A stretch of DNA of 64,000 bases from contig CAWIGI010000012.1 in NCBI GenBank assembly GCA_963835685.1, positions 62,001-126,000 on the forward strand, read 5' to 3'. The DNA is from DATAGF01 sp963835685 (GTDB taxonomy: Bacteria; Actinomycetota; Thermoleophilia; Miltoncostaeales; Miltoncostaeaceae). The notes beneath the pieces were generated by a model, which worked only from the letters and a program-made list of their open reading frames with translations, was not told the DNA's origin and did not search any database. Of the stretch, positions 44,502-53,784 are shown piece by piece (positions within the stretch are counted from its first letter, which is position 1; the number at the start of each line of letters is the position of its first letter). The position numbers and the translations under genes were made by a program.

Positions 44502-45725
44502 CTACGTGTGGTACTCGGCGTTGATCCTGACGTACTCGGGGGTCAGGTCGCAGGTCCAAAGCTCCGCCGCGGCCGAGCCGCGGCCGAGGTCGATCCCCAG
44601 GTCGTACTCCTCCTGGGCGAGCACCAGCCGGGCCTCGGCGGAGGCCGAGGGCACGCCGTTGACGCGGACGTCGGGCTCTGGGAACGGGCCGGACCGGCGG
44701 GCCAGCGCGGCGCCGACGGCCTGGGTCACGCGCCCCCAGTTCGGGTCGCGGCCGAAGATCGCCGCCTTGACCAGCGGCGAGCGGCCGACCGCGCGCGCCA
44801 CGCGCTCGGCCTCCAGCGGGTCGCGGGCCCCCGAGACCAGCACCCTCACGGCGTGCTGGGCTCCCTCGCCGTCGCGCACCATCTGGATCGCCAGCCAGCG
44901 GCAGACGGCGGCGAGAGCGGCGAGGAGCCGGTCGCGGTCCTCGCCGGCGAGGGGCGGGCCGTCGGCGCCCGCCATCACGAGCAGGGTGTCGGAGGGGCTC
45001 ATCTGGCCGTTGACGCTGATCCGGTTGAACGAGGCCGCGGCGGCGGCGGCGGTCATCGCCTGGAGACCGGTGGCCTCGACGGGGGCCCCGACCGTCACGT
45101 AGGCGAGCATCGTGGCCATCCCCGGCGAGATCATCCCGGCGCCCTTGGCGGCGGCGCCGATCATCGCGTCCCCGCCCGACAGCGACAGCCGGAACGCGCC
45201 GCCCTTGGGCGCGCGGTCGGTGGTGCAGATCGCCCGCCCGAAGTCGGCCCCTCCCTCGGGGGACAGGGCCGCGACGGCCGCGTCGATCCCGGGCTTGACG
45301 AGGTCGAGGTCGATGCGGTCGCCGATCGTGCCCGTGCTGCACACGGCGACCTCCTCGGGGAGCAGCCTCAGCCACCCCGCGACCCTCCGGGCCATCGTGT
45401 CGGCGTCGTCCACGCCGGGAGAGCCGGTCGCCGCGTTCGCCGACCCGGCGTTGACGACGACCGCCCGGATCCCCGCGCGGTCGATGCGGCGGTTGCGCAC
45501 GACCGGCGCGGACGGGAGGGCGTTGATCGTGTCGACCATCGCCGAGGCGACCGGCCGCTCGGCGGCCAGGATGCCGAGGTCGAGCGCCCCCGAGGCCTTC
45601 AGCCCGCAGGCGACGCCCGCGGCCTGGAAGCCCTGCGGCGCGGTCACCGACCCGCCCGTGACGAGCTCCAGCCCCTCCGGGGCGCGCACCCAGTCGTCGC
45701 GGCCGACCGGCGAAAAGTGCCCCAC
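44502..45725 (-). CDS. argJ: bifunctional glutamate N-acetyltransferase / ornithine acetyltransferase
   Basis: 407 aa. Ntn-like autoprocessing enzyme that recycles the acetyl group in arginine synthesis. QAAGVACGLKASGALDLGIL near the start; VVVNAGSANAATG; VCSTGTIG; and the cleavage region KGAGMISPGMATMLAYVT, where self-cleavage occurs between Ala and Thr of MATML in the family. VRVLVSGARDPLEAERVARAVGRSPLVKAAIFGRDPNWGRV near the C-terminus. GTG 45725 overlaps the last base of the argC stop codon. Confidence 0.96.
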   Translation of the reverse strand: MGHFSPVGRDDWVRAPEGLELVTGGSVTAPQGFQAAGVACGLKASGALDLGILAAERPVASAMVDTINALPSAPVVRNRRIDRAGIRAVVVNAGSANAATGSPGVDDADTMARRVAGWLRLLPEEVAVCSTGTIGDRIDLDLVKPGIDAAVAALSPEGGADFGRAICTTDRAPKGGAFRLSLSGGDAMIGAAAKGAGMISPGMATMLAYVTVGAPVEATGLQAMTAAAAAASFNRISVNGQMSPSDTLLVMAGADGPPLAGEDRDRLLAALAAVCRWLAIQMVRDGEGAQHAVRVLVSGARDPLEAERVARAVGRSPLVKAAIFGRDPNWGRVTQAVGAALARRSGPFPEPDVRVNGVPSASAEARLVLAQEEYDLGIDLGRGSAAAELWTCDLTPEYVRINAEYHT

Positions 45726-46709
45726 TAGAGCAGGCCCTCCGTCTCGGGCCGGCCCGCCATGAGGTTGAGGTTCTGGAGCGCCTGGCCGGCGGCGCCCTTG
45801 CCGAGGTTGTCGATGGCGCCGAAGGCCGTCAGCCGCCCGCCGCGCGGGTCGGCGACCGGGCACACCTGGGCGAAGTTGGTGCGCTGCACGGCGCGCATGC
45901 CCGGCGGGGTCTCGACGACCTCCACGAAGGGGTGATCGGCGTAGTAGGCGGCGTAGAGGTCGCGCAGGTCGTCGGGGTGGGCCGCGCCGCCGTCGGCGAA
46001 GCGCGCGTAGCAGGTGGCCAGGAGGCCGCGGTCCACCGGCACGAGATGCGGCGTGAACGTCACGGGCTGGCCGAGCTCCTGCTCGATCTCCGGCGCATGG
46101 CGGTGCGCATAGACCTTGTACGGGCTGACGTTGTCGGTCGCTCGGGAGAAGTGAACGGTATCGGTCGGCCGGCGCCCGGCGCCGCTCACGCCGCTCTTCG
46201 CGTCGATGACCACCTCCTCGACCGCGTCCGCGACCGGCAGCAGCGCCAGCAGGGCCGCCTCGGGGTAGCACCCGGGGTTGGCCACGACCCGCGCGCCCGC
46301 GATGCGGTCGCGGTAGCGCTCGGGGAGGCCGTACACCGCCTCGTCCAGCAGGTCCGGGCGGGGGTGCGCGAAGCCGTAGACGGACTCGGTACAGGCCGGG
46401 ATCGCGCAGGCGGTGGTCGGCCGACACGTCCACGACCCGGGCTCCGCGGTTGACGAGGTCGGCGACGAGCGCCGCCGCCTCGGCGTGCGGGTAGCAGACG
46501 GCCGCCAGGTCCCCGGCGTCCACCGCCTGGACGTCGGGGAGCTCCAGCCGCCGCTCCACACGGTGCTCCGGCGCCACCTCGACCAGCCGCCGGCCGGCGT
46601 CGCCGCGAGCCGTGATCACCCCGAGCTCGAGCGAGGGGTGGCGGTCGAGCAGGGCGGCCAGCTGGGCGCCCGCGAACCCCGCGGCGCCGAACACGTGGAC
46701 CCTGGTCAC
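45725..46709 (-). CDS. argC: N-acetyl-gamma-glutamyl-phosphate reductase (frameshifted)
   Basis: About 328 aa. The NADP motif VHVFGAAGFAGAQLAALLDRHP is at the N-terminus. The catalytic cysteine is in VVANPGCYPEAALLAL. VIDAKSGVSGAGR, FTPHLVPVDRGLLATCYA and AFGAIDNLGKGAAGQALQNLNLM are typical. The frame breaks at about 46389: removing one base restores DPGLYESVYGFAHP. GTG 46709 overlaps the pheT stop (GTGA). An indel in an essential biosynthetic gene flanked by intact partners suggests a sequencing error. Confidence 0.95.
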
Positions 46710-49135
46710 GTCCGCAGCCGCCCGCCGGCGGCCTCGAGCGCCTCTTGAACGCGCGCGACCGCCGCGTCGATCTCCTCGTCGGTGAGCGTACGCCCGGGGT
46801 CGGCGATCTCGAGGCGCAGGGCGAGGCTCACGCGCCCCTCCCCCACCTGCTCGCCCTCGTAGCGGTCGAAGACGCTCACGCTTCGCACCAGCGGCGCGCC
46901 GGCCCGGCCCGCCGCCGCCACCAGGTCGGCTGCGCGGGCGCCCTCGGGGACGACCACGGCCAGGTCGCGCCTGGACACCGGGACCGTGAGGAGGTCCTCG
47001 TAGGCGGGGGGCGCCGACGGCCGGGCCGCCAGCAGCGCGTCCAGGTCGATGACGAGCGCCGCGACCGGCGGGGCCACGTCGAACGCGCGCAGCACGAGCG
47101 GGTGCACCTCGCCCACCCAGGCGAGGACCGCCGGGCCGGCCGTGAGCCGGACCTGGCGCACGGGGTGGAAGTACGGCGCCTCGTTCGGCTCCGGCTCGGC
47201 CGTGACGCCGGCGGCCCCGACCAGCGCAGCTGCGAGGCCGCTCGCGGTGTGCACGTCGGCCGGCCGCCGCGGGGTGCGCCAGCCCTCGCCGGCGACGTCG
47301 CCCCATTGCACCGCCGCCAGGAAGTTGCGCTCGTCCGCGCGACCGTCCTCGCGCGGCGCGTAGGTGCGTCCGATCTCGAAGAGCCCGCCGTCGGCGCGCT
47401 GGTGGGCCTGGTTGCGGGCCACCGCGCGCAGCAGGCCCGGGAGCATCGAGCGGCGCATGACGGCCATGTCGCCGCTGATCGGGTGCGCAAGGCGCACGAC
47501 CTGGCGGCGGGGGTCGTCGGCCGCGAGACGCAGGGCGTCGGCGTCGGCCTCCGGGACGAAGTGGTAGGTGACCGCCTCGAAGAGGCCGAGGTCGGCCGCG
47601 AGCCGCTCGAGACGGTGCACGAGGGCCTGCGCCCGGCTGCGGCGGCCGCGCCCCACGACCCGCGGCATCTCGACCGGGATCGCGTCGAGGCCGTGGATCC
47701 GGGCCACCTCCTCGATGAGGTCGATCTCGCGGGTGAGGTCGCTCCCGCGCTCGAACGGCACGCGCACCGTGAGCGCCTCGGGGGAGGCGCCGACGACCTC
47801 GCAGCCCAGCCGCGACAGGATCGCCTCGGACTCCTCCGGCGCCACCTCGACGCCGAGCACGCGCGGCACGCGCGCGTGCCGCATCGTCACGGCCGGCCGC
47901 TCGGGCGGCGGCACCAGGGCGTCGAGGGTGCCCGGCACCAGGCGCGCGCCTGCCAGCTCCACCAGGAGCCGGCAGGCGATCGACATCGCCCGCGCGGGCA
48001 GCTCCCGGGGCAGGCCCTTCTCGAAGCGCGAGCTCGACTCGGTGCGCAGGCCGAGCCTCAGCGAGGTGTCGAGGATCGCCGGGCCGTCGAAGGTCGCCGC
48101 CTCGAGCAGCACCGTGCCCGTGCCCTCCCCGACCTCGGCGAACCCCGCGCCGAAGATGCCCGCGATGACCGCCGGCCGCTCGGCGTCGCAGATCGCGAGC
48201 ATCGACGGATCGAGGGCCCGCTCCTGCCCGTCGAGGGTCACGATGCGCTCCCCCTCGGCGGCGCGCCGCACGACCACGCGCCGGCCCTCGAGGCGGTCCA
48301 GGTCGAAGGCGTGGAGCGGCTGGCCGGTCAGCAGCATGACGTAGTTCGTGATGTTAACGACGTTCGAGATCGCGCGCATGCCGGCCGCCTCGAGGCGGTG
48401 CCGCAGCCAGGGGGGCGACGGGCCGACGCGGACGCCGGTGAGCACGCGGGCCATGTATCGCGGGCACAGGTCGGGGTCCCGCACCTCGACGCTCGCGTGC
48501 TCCTCGACGCGCCCCGGGCCCTCGGCGGGCGGGTCGGACTCGTCGAGGGGGACGAGCGGCGCGCCGGTGACCGCATGCGCCTCGCGGGCGACGCCGTAGA
48601 CGGCCAGGCAGTCGGGCCGGTTCGACGTGACCTCGAGCTCGAGCACCACCTCCGAGAGGGGCAGGACGTCGGCGAGCGGGGTGCCCGCGGCGATCCCGTC
48701 CTCCAGCACGATGATCCCCGAGGCGTCGTCGCCCAGCCGCAGCTCGGTCTCGGAGAGGATCATCCCGTTCGACTCCTCGCCTCGCATCCGCCTGGCCCTG
48801 AGGGGCTCGTCCTCGCCCGGGAGTACGGCTCCGGGGAGGGCGACGGCGACGGTCTGCCCCGACGCCACGTTCGGCGCACCGCAGACGATCTGGCGCGGCT
48901 CGCCGTCGCCGAGGTCGACGCGGCAGACCCTCAGCCGGTCGGCGTTCGGATGCTGGGCCGCCTCGAGGACCCGGCCCACGCGGAAGGCGGACAGGTTGCC
49001 GTTACCGGCGGGCACGCCGAGCCGGTGGACCCCCTCCACCATCGTCCCCGTCCGCGAGAGCCGCGCCGCCAGCTCCTCCGGCGGCACGCCGGGGTCGACG
49101 TGCTCGCGCAGCCACGACATCGGCACCTCGCTCAC
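46706..49135 (-). CDS. pheT: phenylalanyl-tRNA synthetase beta subunit
   Basis: 809 aa. N-terminal EMAP-like tRNA-binding domain (HPNADRLRVCRVDLGDG ... QIVCGAPNVASGQTVAVALPGAVLPG), B1/B5 domains (VTSNRPDCLAVYGVAREAHA; NVVNITNYVMLLTGQPLHAFDLDRLEG), the class II-like core (RFEKGLPRELPARAMS ... RSMLPGLLRAVARNQAHQ) and the C-terminal ferredoxin-fold anticodon-binding domain (YEDLLTVPVSRRDLAVVV ... EIADPGRTLTDEEIDAAVARV). Intact in one frame. GTG 49135 overlaps the pheS stop. It pairs with PheS to form the alpha2-beta2 enzyme. Confidence 0.97.
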   Translation of the reverse strand: MSEVPMSWLREHVDPGVPPEELAARLSRTGTMVEGVHRLGVPAGNGNLSAFRVGRVLEAAQHPNADRLRVCRVDLGDGEPRQIVCGAPNVASGQTVAVALPGAVLPGEDEPLRARRMRGEESNGMILSETELRLGDDASGIIVLEDGIAAGTPLADVLPLSEVVLELEVTSNRPDCLAVYGVAREAHAVTGAPLVPLDESDPPAEGPGRVEEHASVEVRDPDLCPRYMARVLTGVRVGPSPPWLRHRLEAAGMRAISNVVNITNYVMLLTGQPLHAFDLDRLEGRRVVVRRAAEGERIVTLDGQERALDPSMLAICDAERPAVIAGIFGAGFAEVGEGTGTVLLEAATFDGPAILDTSLRLGLRTESSSRFEKGLPRELPARAMSIACRLLVELAGARLVPGTLDALVPPPERPAVTMRHARVPRVLGVEVAPEESEAILSRLGCEVVGASPEALTVRVPFERGSDLTREIDLIEEVARIHGLDAIPVEMPRVVGRGRRSRAQALVHRLERLAADLGLFEAVTYHFVPEADADALRLAADDPRRQVVRLAHPISGDMAVMRRSMLPGLLRAVARNQAHQRADGGLFEIGRTYAPREDGRADERNFLAAVQWGDVAGEGWRTPRRPADVHTASGLAAALVGAAGVTAEPEPNEAPYFHPVRQVRLTAGPAVLAWVGEVHPLVLRAFDVAPPVAALVIDLDALLAARPSAPPAYEDLLTVPVSRRDLAVVVPEGARAADLVAAAGRAGAPLVRSVSVFDRYEGEQVGEGRVSLALRLEIADPGRTLTDEEIDAAVARVQEALEAAGGRLRT

Positions 49136-50142
49136 GCGAACTGCTCCAGGAAGCGCAGGTCGTTCTCGTACATCAGCCGCAGGTCGGGGACGCCGAAGCG
49201 GATCATCGCGATGCGGTCGAGGCCCCAGCCGAAGGCGAAGCCGGTGTGGCGCTCGGGGTCGATGCCGCACGCCGACAGCACGTGGGGATCGACCATCCCG
49301 GCGCCGGCAAGCTCCAGCCAGCCGCGCCGGCCGGCCTTGTCGACCCACGAGACCTGGACGTTGACCGAGGGCTCGGTGAACGGGAAGAAGTGCGGCTGGA
49401 GGACGATCTCGCGGTCGGCCCCGAGCAGCTCGCGGGCGAAGTGCAGCATGGTGCCCTTGAGGTGGGCCATCGTCAGGCCCTCGTTGACGGCGAGGCCCTC
49501 CATCTGCTGGAACATCGGGCTGTGGGTGGCGTTGACGTCGTCGCGGCGGTAGACGAACCCCGGCGCGACGAGGTAGATCGGCGGCTCCTGCTCCTGCATG
49601 GCGCGCACCTGCACCGGCGAGGTCTGGCTCCGCAGCAGCCGGTCGGGCCGTCCGGCGAGGTAGAAGTTGTCGCTCGCCGACCGCGCCGGATGGCCCGCCG
49701 GGGTGTTGAGCGCGGTGAAGTTGTGCCACTCGGTCTCGACCTCGGGCCCATCGGCGATGAAGTAGCCGAGGGCGAGGAAGATCTCCTCCATCTCGCGCCG
49801 GATCTGGGTGATCGGGTGCAGCGCGCCGCGCGGGTGGGGGTCGCCGGGAAGGGTGACGTCGGTCGTGTCGCGCTCGAGGGCCGCCCCCAGCTCGTCGGCC
49901 TCGAGCTCGGCGGCCCGGGCCCGAAGCGCCTCCTCGATCGCCGAGCGGGCCGCGTTCGCCGCGCGGCCGGCCGCGCCCCGCTCCCCGGCCGGCAGCGAGC
50001 CGATGCCGGCCAGCGCGGCGGCCAGCCGGCTGCGCCGGCCGGTGTGCGCCACGCGCGCGGCCTCGAGCTCGGACAGGCTGCCCGCCGCCCGCACGGCGGC
50101 GAGGGCCTCCCGCTCCACCTCGGCCAGCTCCCCGGTGCTCAT
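49132..50142 (-). CDS. pheS: phenylalanyl-tRNA synthetase alpha subunit
   Basis: 336 aa. The N-terminal coiled-coil arm (about 1-85) is followed by the class II catalytic core: motif 1 region HPITQIRREMEEIFLALGYF, GPEVETEWHNFTALNTPAGHPAR, motif 2 FVYRRDDVNATHSPMFQQMEGL, and motif 3 GFAFGWGLDRIAMIRFGVPDLR. Intact. ATG 50142 overlaps the upstream methyltransferase stop (ATGA). It carries the ATP and phenylalanine sites of the synthetase. Confidence 0.97.
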   Translation of the reverse strand: MSTGELAEVEREALAAVRAAGSLSELEAARVAHTGRRSRLAAALAGIGSLPAGERGAAGRAANAARSAIEEALRARAAELEADELGAALERDTTDVTLPGDPHPRGALHPITQIRREMEEIFLALGYFIADGPEVETEWHNFTALNTPAGHPARSASDNFYLAGRPDRLLRSQTSPVQVRAMQEQEPPIYLVAPGFVYRRDDVNATHSPMFQQMEGLAVNEGLTMAHLKGTMLHFARELLGADREIVLQPHFFPFTEPSVNVQVSWVDKAGRRGWLELAGAGMVDPHVLSACGIDPERHTGFAFGWGLDRIAMIRFGVPDLRLMYENDLRFLEQFA

Positions 50143-51062
50143 GGGCCGCCCAGGCTAGCGGACCCGTCCGTCCCGCCCGCGGCGGCGAGGGCCCGCTGGC
50201 GGCCGGCCTCGGCGAGCAGGGCCGCCCCGGCCGCCGCGACGTTCAGCGACTCCGAGGCGGGGGCCTGGGGGATCGTCACCCTCACGACCGCGCGGCCCGC
50301 CCCGAGCTCGGCAAGCGCCCCGCCGAGGCCCGCCCGCTCGGCCCCGAGGGCGAGGACCAGGGGGCGCGTGAGGTCGGCCTGCCACGGCGCGACCCCGCCG
50401 CGCGGGACGGCGCCGACGACGTCGAAGCCGGTGCGAGTCGCGAGGTCCGCCGGCGTCACGCCCTCCAGCAGCGGGAGGGCGAACGTCGCGCCCATCGCGG
50501 CCCGCACGGCCCGCGGATGGAAGGCGTCGGCCGAGCCCGGGCCAAGCGCGAGCCAGTCGGCGCCGAGGGCCGCCGAGGTGCGCACCAGCGTCCCGACGTT
50601 GCCCGGGTCGGCCACGCCCGCGAGGTAGACCCCGAGCGACGGCGGGAAGCGCACGTCGCGGAAGCTGCGCACCGCCGGCTGCGGGAAGACCCCGATGATC
50701 CGCGGCGCCGCCGCGAGGGTGCTTGCGCGACGGAGCAACTGCCCGGGGACGCGGTAGCGCTCGGCGAGCCCCTCGGTGGCGGCGAGGCGGGGGTCGTCGT
50801 CCGGCACGCGGTCGGCGTCGACCAGCAGCGCGACCGGGCTCACGCCGTGCGCGAGGGCGGCGTCCACGAGGTCCTCACCCTCGGCCACGAGCAGGCGGCG
50901 CTCGCGGCGGACCTTCTTCGCCTGAAGCGCGGAGACCAGCCGCAGCGCCGGGTTCCGCGCCGAGCTGACCCGTCGCAGCCGCGAGCGCGGGCTAGGCGCT
51001 CGCGGCGCTCTCTCGTGCGGCGCGGGCCCGGGCGCAGAGCGCGGCGAACGCGGCCGGCTCAT
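50139..51062 (-). CDS. SpoU/TrmH-family RNA 2'-O-methyltransferase (start uncertain)
   Basis: SPOUT methyltransferase. The N-terminal substrate-binding part begins SSARNPALRLVSALQAKKVRRERRLLVAEGEDLV. The knotted domain has LGVYLAGVADPGNVGTLVRTSAALGADWLAL, AVRAAMGATFALPL, PLVLALGAERAGLG and IPQAPASESLNVAAAGAALLAEAGR, the trefoil-knot signature. ATG 51062 overlaps rplT by 71 bp and its first 30 residues are low complexity. The conserved part begins near 50970, where CTG 50978 is the only start-like codon, so the true N-terminus is open. The position between rplT and pheS matches tsnR/trmH of other actinobacteria; the likely target is rRNA or tRNA. Confidence 0.88.
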   Translation of the reverse strand: MSRPRSPRSAPGPAPHERAPRAPSPRSRLRRVSSARNPALRLVSALQAKKVRRERRLLVAEGEDLVDAALAHGVSPVALLVDADRVPDDDPRLAATEGLAERYRVPGQLLRRASTLAAAPRIIGVFPQPAVRSFRDVRFPPSLGVYLAGVADPGNVGTLVRTSAALGADWLALGPGSADAFHPRAVRAAMGATFALPLLEGVTPADLATRTGFDVVGAVPRGGVAPWQADLTRPLVLALGAERAGLGGALAELGAGRAVVRVTIPQAPASESLNVAAAGAALLAEAGRQRALAAAGGTDGSASLGGP

Positions 51063-51363
51063 GGGTCGCCAGGTCGGCGAGGATCTTCCGGTCGAGCTCC
51101 ACGTCGGCCAGCTTCAGGCCGTGGATGAGCTGGCCGTACGTGAGCCCGTTCTCGCGCGCCGCCGCGTTGATGCGGGCGATCCAGAGGCGACGGAAGTCCC
51201 GCTTGCGCGTGCGCCGGTCGCGGTAGGCGTAGCGGAGCGAGCGCTGGACCTGCTCCTTGGCGCGCTTGTACGAGGTGCTCTTGGTGCCCCAGTAGCCGCC
51301 GGCCTGGTCGAGGACCTTGCGCCGCCGCTTGCGGGCCGTGACCGAGCGCTTGACCCGGGCCAT
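50992..51363 (-). CDS. rplT: 50S ribosomal protein L20
   Basis: 123 aa, full length. MARVKRSVTARKRRRKVLDQAGGYWGTKSTSYKRAKEQV, the RDRRTRKRDFRRLWIARINAAARENGLTYGQLI core and DRKILADLATHEPAAFAAL are canonical. It binds 23S rRNA early in 50S assembly and in other bacteria represses its own operon. ATG 51363 directly follows the rpmI stop. Confidence 0.98.
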   Translation of the reverse strand: MARVKRSVTARKRRRKVLDQAGGYWGTKSTSYKRAKEQVQRSLRYAYRDRRTRKRDFRRLWIARINAAARENGLTYGQLIHGLKLADVELDRKILADLATHEPAAFAALCARARAARESAASA

Positions 51364-51561
51364 CTACCGGCGCCCCAGCATGCGCTTGACGGCCCGGGCG
51401 TGCTCCGGGGCCACCTCGGCCTCCTTGGAGAGGTGCCGGTGGTCCTTGCTCGACATGCCCTCGAGGTTGTGGCGGACGCCGGCGCGCTGGAACAGCACCT
51501 TCCCGCCGCCGGTCACCCGGAAGCGCTTCTTGGCGGCCTTCTTCGTCTTCATCTTGGGCAT
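51364..51561 (-). CDS. rpmI: 50S ribosomal protein L35
   Basis: 65 aa. PKMKTKKAAKKRFRVTGGGKV at the N-terminus and NLEGMSSKDHRHL are canonical L35. It sits between infC and rplT in the conserved operon, with no gap to rplT. A GAGGA sequence precedes ATG 51561. Confidence 0.98.
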   Translation of the reverse strand: MPKMKTKKAAKKRFRVTGGGKVLFQRAGVRHNLEGMSSKDHRHLSKEAEVAPEHARAVKRMLGRR

Positions 51562-51620
51562 GGACGATCCTCGCGGGCTCGCGGGCCGCCGGACAGGTTA
51601 GACGACGGGACGCGCGTCGG

Positions 51621-52265
51621 CTAGGACGCGGTCGAGCCGTCCTGGGCGGCCGCCGGCTGCTCGGCCTCCCGCCTCGGGCGCCCGTTGCCCTCGCCGCCCT
51701 CGCCCCCCGCCCCGGCGGGGTTCTTCACCGGGGCCAGCATCATCACCATGTTGCGACCGTCCAGGTTCGGCCGGCTCTCGACGATCGCCAGGTCGCTGAG
51801 CTCCTCGGCGAGCCGCAGCAGGATCGCCTCGCCGCGCTCGGGATGCAGGAGCTCGCGGCCGCGGAACATGATCGTGATCTTGACCTTGTCGCGGTGGCGC
51901 AGGAACCGCTCGACGTGGCCCTTCTTGGTCGCGTAGTCGTGCGGGTCGATCTTCGGCCTGAACTTGATCTCCTTGATGGTGATCGTGCTCTGGTGCCGGC
52001 GCGCCTGCTTGGCCTTCTGCTCCTGCTCGTAGCGGTACTTGCCGTAGTCCATGATCCGGCAGACCGGCGGGCGGGCGTCGGGCGCCACCTCGACGAGGTC
52101 GAGGCCGGCGTCCACGGCGATCTCCTGGGCCTCGGCGAGCCGGACGACCCCGCGGTTGTCGCCGTCCGCGTCGATCAGCCGTACCGATTCCGCCCGGATC
52201 GCCTCGTTGATCCGGGTCGAGGGGCCGGCGGGCGGGCGTGTGTCCGGTCCGCGCCTAGGCGGCAA
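51621..52265 (-). CDS. infC: translation initiation factor IF-3
   Basis: 214 aa. N-domain: STRINEAIRAESVRLIDADGDNRGVV, VDAGLDLVEVAPDARPPVCRIMDYGKYRYEQEQKAK. C-domain: IKEIKFRPKIDPHDYATKKGHVERFL, KVKITIMFRGRELLHPE. A disordered Gly/Glu tail follows NMVMMLAPVKN. TTG 52265 is the only start codon that keeps the N-domain. infC uses a rare start (AUU) in enterobacteria for autoregulation, so a non-AUG start here is notable. It heads the infC-rpmI-rplT-trmH-pheST-argCJBD run. Confidence 0.97.
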   Translation of the reverse strand: MPPRRGPDTRPPAGPSTRINEAIRAESVRLIDADGDNRGVVRLAEAQEIAVDAGLDLVEVAPDARPPVCRIMDYGKYRYEQEQKAKQARRHQSTITIKEIKFRPKIDPHDYATKKGHVERFLRHRDKVKITIMFRGRELLHPERGEAILLRLAEELSDLAIVESRPNLDGRNMVMMLAPVKNPAGAGGEGGEGNGRPRREAEQPAAAQDGSTAS

Positions 52266-52369
52266 ACAGCACCGTGGCGGGCCTCAGGCGCGTCCCCCGA
52301 CGTGCGCGCAGGGTGGTGCTTCCGCCCGTCGGATCTCGATGATGGATGAGGTCTGCGCCAATGGAAGGA

Positions 52370-52388
52370 ACCCGCCCTGGCGGCGGGT
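52370..52388 (-). promoter_or_regulatory. hairpin in the infC leader (ACCCGCC-N5-GGCGGGT)
   Basis: A perfect 7-bp stem with a 5-nt loop, lying between proA (ends 52433) and infC (starts 52265). TATTGT near 52402 could be the -10 of a promoter whose transcript would contain this hairpin, giving a leader of about 130 nt. There is no U-run, so an intrinsic terminator of proA is less likely. infC/rplT operons often have autoregulatory leaders. The rest of 52266-52432 shows no gene. Confidence 0.4.
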
Positions 52389-52432
52389 CGGATGACAATA
52401 GCAGGGGTCCGCGGTGCCGGTCGCCGCCGTGG

Positions 52433-53680
52433 CTACGACGGCGAGGCCTCCGGGGTCACCACGTACTGGCGCAGGTGGAGGTCGCGGTAGGTGACGGGGC
52501 CGCGCGGCCCCGGGACGTGGTTGACGTTGATGCCGGTCTCCGGCGCCGCCATCAGCTCGAAGCCGTCGAGCAGGCGCGTGGTCGCGTTCCAGAACGCCCC
52601 CGTGCCCCCGTACGCCGCGAGGAACGCCTCCGCGACGCTCCGGTCCTCGGTGACGATGGCGGCCGCGATGCCCGAGGTCTCCTCGTTGGCGATGCGGGCG
52701 GCGTCGGCGGCGTCGGCGACGGGGGCGATGGTGACGGTCGCCTCGTTGCCGTCGTCGAGCGCCCACTCGTGCCCCAGGGGGTGGTCGTGAGGGGGAAGCG
52801 AGGGGCGCACGCCCAGCCCGTCGAGCCGCTCGAGGACACCGGGCAGCAGCTCCTCCCAGAGCGGTCGGGCGAGCAGGAGGAGGTTGAGCCGGTTGCAGAC
52901 GCCGAGCCGGTCGAGGCTGCGCTCGACGAGGGCGAGCGCCCGCTCGCGGTCGGCGGCCGCGTCGACGTAGAGCACGCCTCCCCCGTCGGCGTGGGCGAGC
53001 GTCCGCACGCCGTGGGCAGCCGCCTCGGCGGCGAGGGCGGCGGTGGTCGCGCCGCTGCCGCGCAGGATGACCAGCGGGATCAGCCGCGGCAGGGACACCA
53101 GCGCCCGCGCCGCCTCGCGCGCGGGCGTGCGGACGAGCTGCACGGCGCCGGGGTCGAGGCCCGCCCCGGCCAGCGCGGGGCCGATCACCTCGTCCAGCAG
53201 GGCCGTCGCCGATCCGAGCGCCGCCGCGCCGGTGCGCAGCACGCCCGAGTTGCGCGACTTCACGAGCTGGGAGGCCACGTCCACCGTGACGTTGGGGCGC
53301 GCCTCGTAGTTGGCGCCGATCACGCCGACGGGCCGCCGTCGCTCCTCGACGACCAGCCCGCCGCCCAGCCGCCGTGAGCCGGCCAGTGGCTCGACGTCCG
53401 CAAGGCGGGCCAGCGTCTCGATCTGGGCGGCGATGCGGCCCAGGCGCGCCTCGTCGAGCCGCAGGCGGTCGAGGAGGGCCTCGCCGAGGCCGCCCCGTGC
53501 CGCCTCCAGGTCGCGCGCGTTGGCGGACAGCACCGGGTCGGCGCGCTCGACGAGGAGACCGGACATCCTGGCGAGGGCCTCGGCGACCGCCGCGGCCCCG
53601 GCCGCGGCCAGCGCCGGGTGGGCGGCGCGCGCAGCGCGCCCGGCGGCCGCGACGACCTCGCGGGGTCCGTCAGACGACAC
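52433..53680 (-). CDS. proA: glutamate-5-semialdehyde dehydrogenase-like protein (ProA)
   Basis: About 415 aa, aldehyde dehydrogenase superfamily. VGVIGANYEARPNVTVDVASQLVKSRNSGVLR and LVSLPRLIPLVILRGSGATTAAL align with ProA; the catalytic cysteine is in LDRLGVCNRLNLLLL. HDHPLGHEWALDDGNEATVTIAP and GTGAFWNATTRLLDGFE fit the C-terminal half. It is divergent from classical ProA: GGGVLYVD replaces GNCHVYVD, and SRNSGVLRTG replaces SGNAVILRGG. GTG 53680 is preferred over the ORF start at 53722. No proB is nearby. It probably makes glutamate semialdehyde for proline synthesis. Confidence 0.87.
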   Translation of the reverse strand: MSSDGPREVVAAAGRAARAAHPALAAAGAAAVAEALARMSGLLVERADPVLSANARDLEAARGGLGEALLDRLRLDEARLGRIAAQIETLARLADVEPLAGSRRLGGGLVVEERRRPVGVIGANYEARPNVTVDVASQLVKSRNSGVLRTGAAALGSATALLDEVIGPALAGAGLDPGAVQLVRTPAREAARALVSLPRLIPLVILRGSGATTAALAAEAAAHGVRTLAHADGGGVLYVDAAADRERALALVERSLDRLGVCNRLNLLLLARPLWEELLPGVLERLDGLGVRPSLPPHDHPLGHEWALDDGNEATVTIAPVADAADAARIANEETSGIAAAIVTEDRSVAEAFLAAYGGTGAFWNATTRLLDGFELMAAPETGINVNHVPGPRGPVTYRDLHLRQYVVTPEASPS

Positions 53681-53784
53681 GCCACGCCATCCCCGGGACA
53701 CTGTCACCCGGCGTCCGGGCACTCACCAAGCGCACGCCCCCCGGGCCAGGGGACGCCCCACGACCGCCCGCGCGCTTCGAGCGG

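Noticed and set aside
46745..49552. 935-aa plus-strand open frame
   Set aside because: Antisense shadow of pheT and pheS, with no motif of its own.
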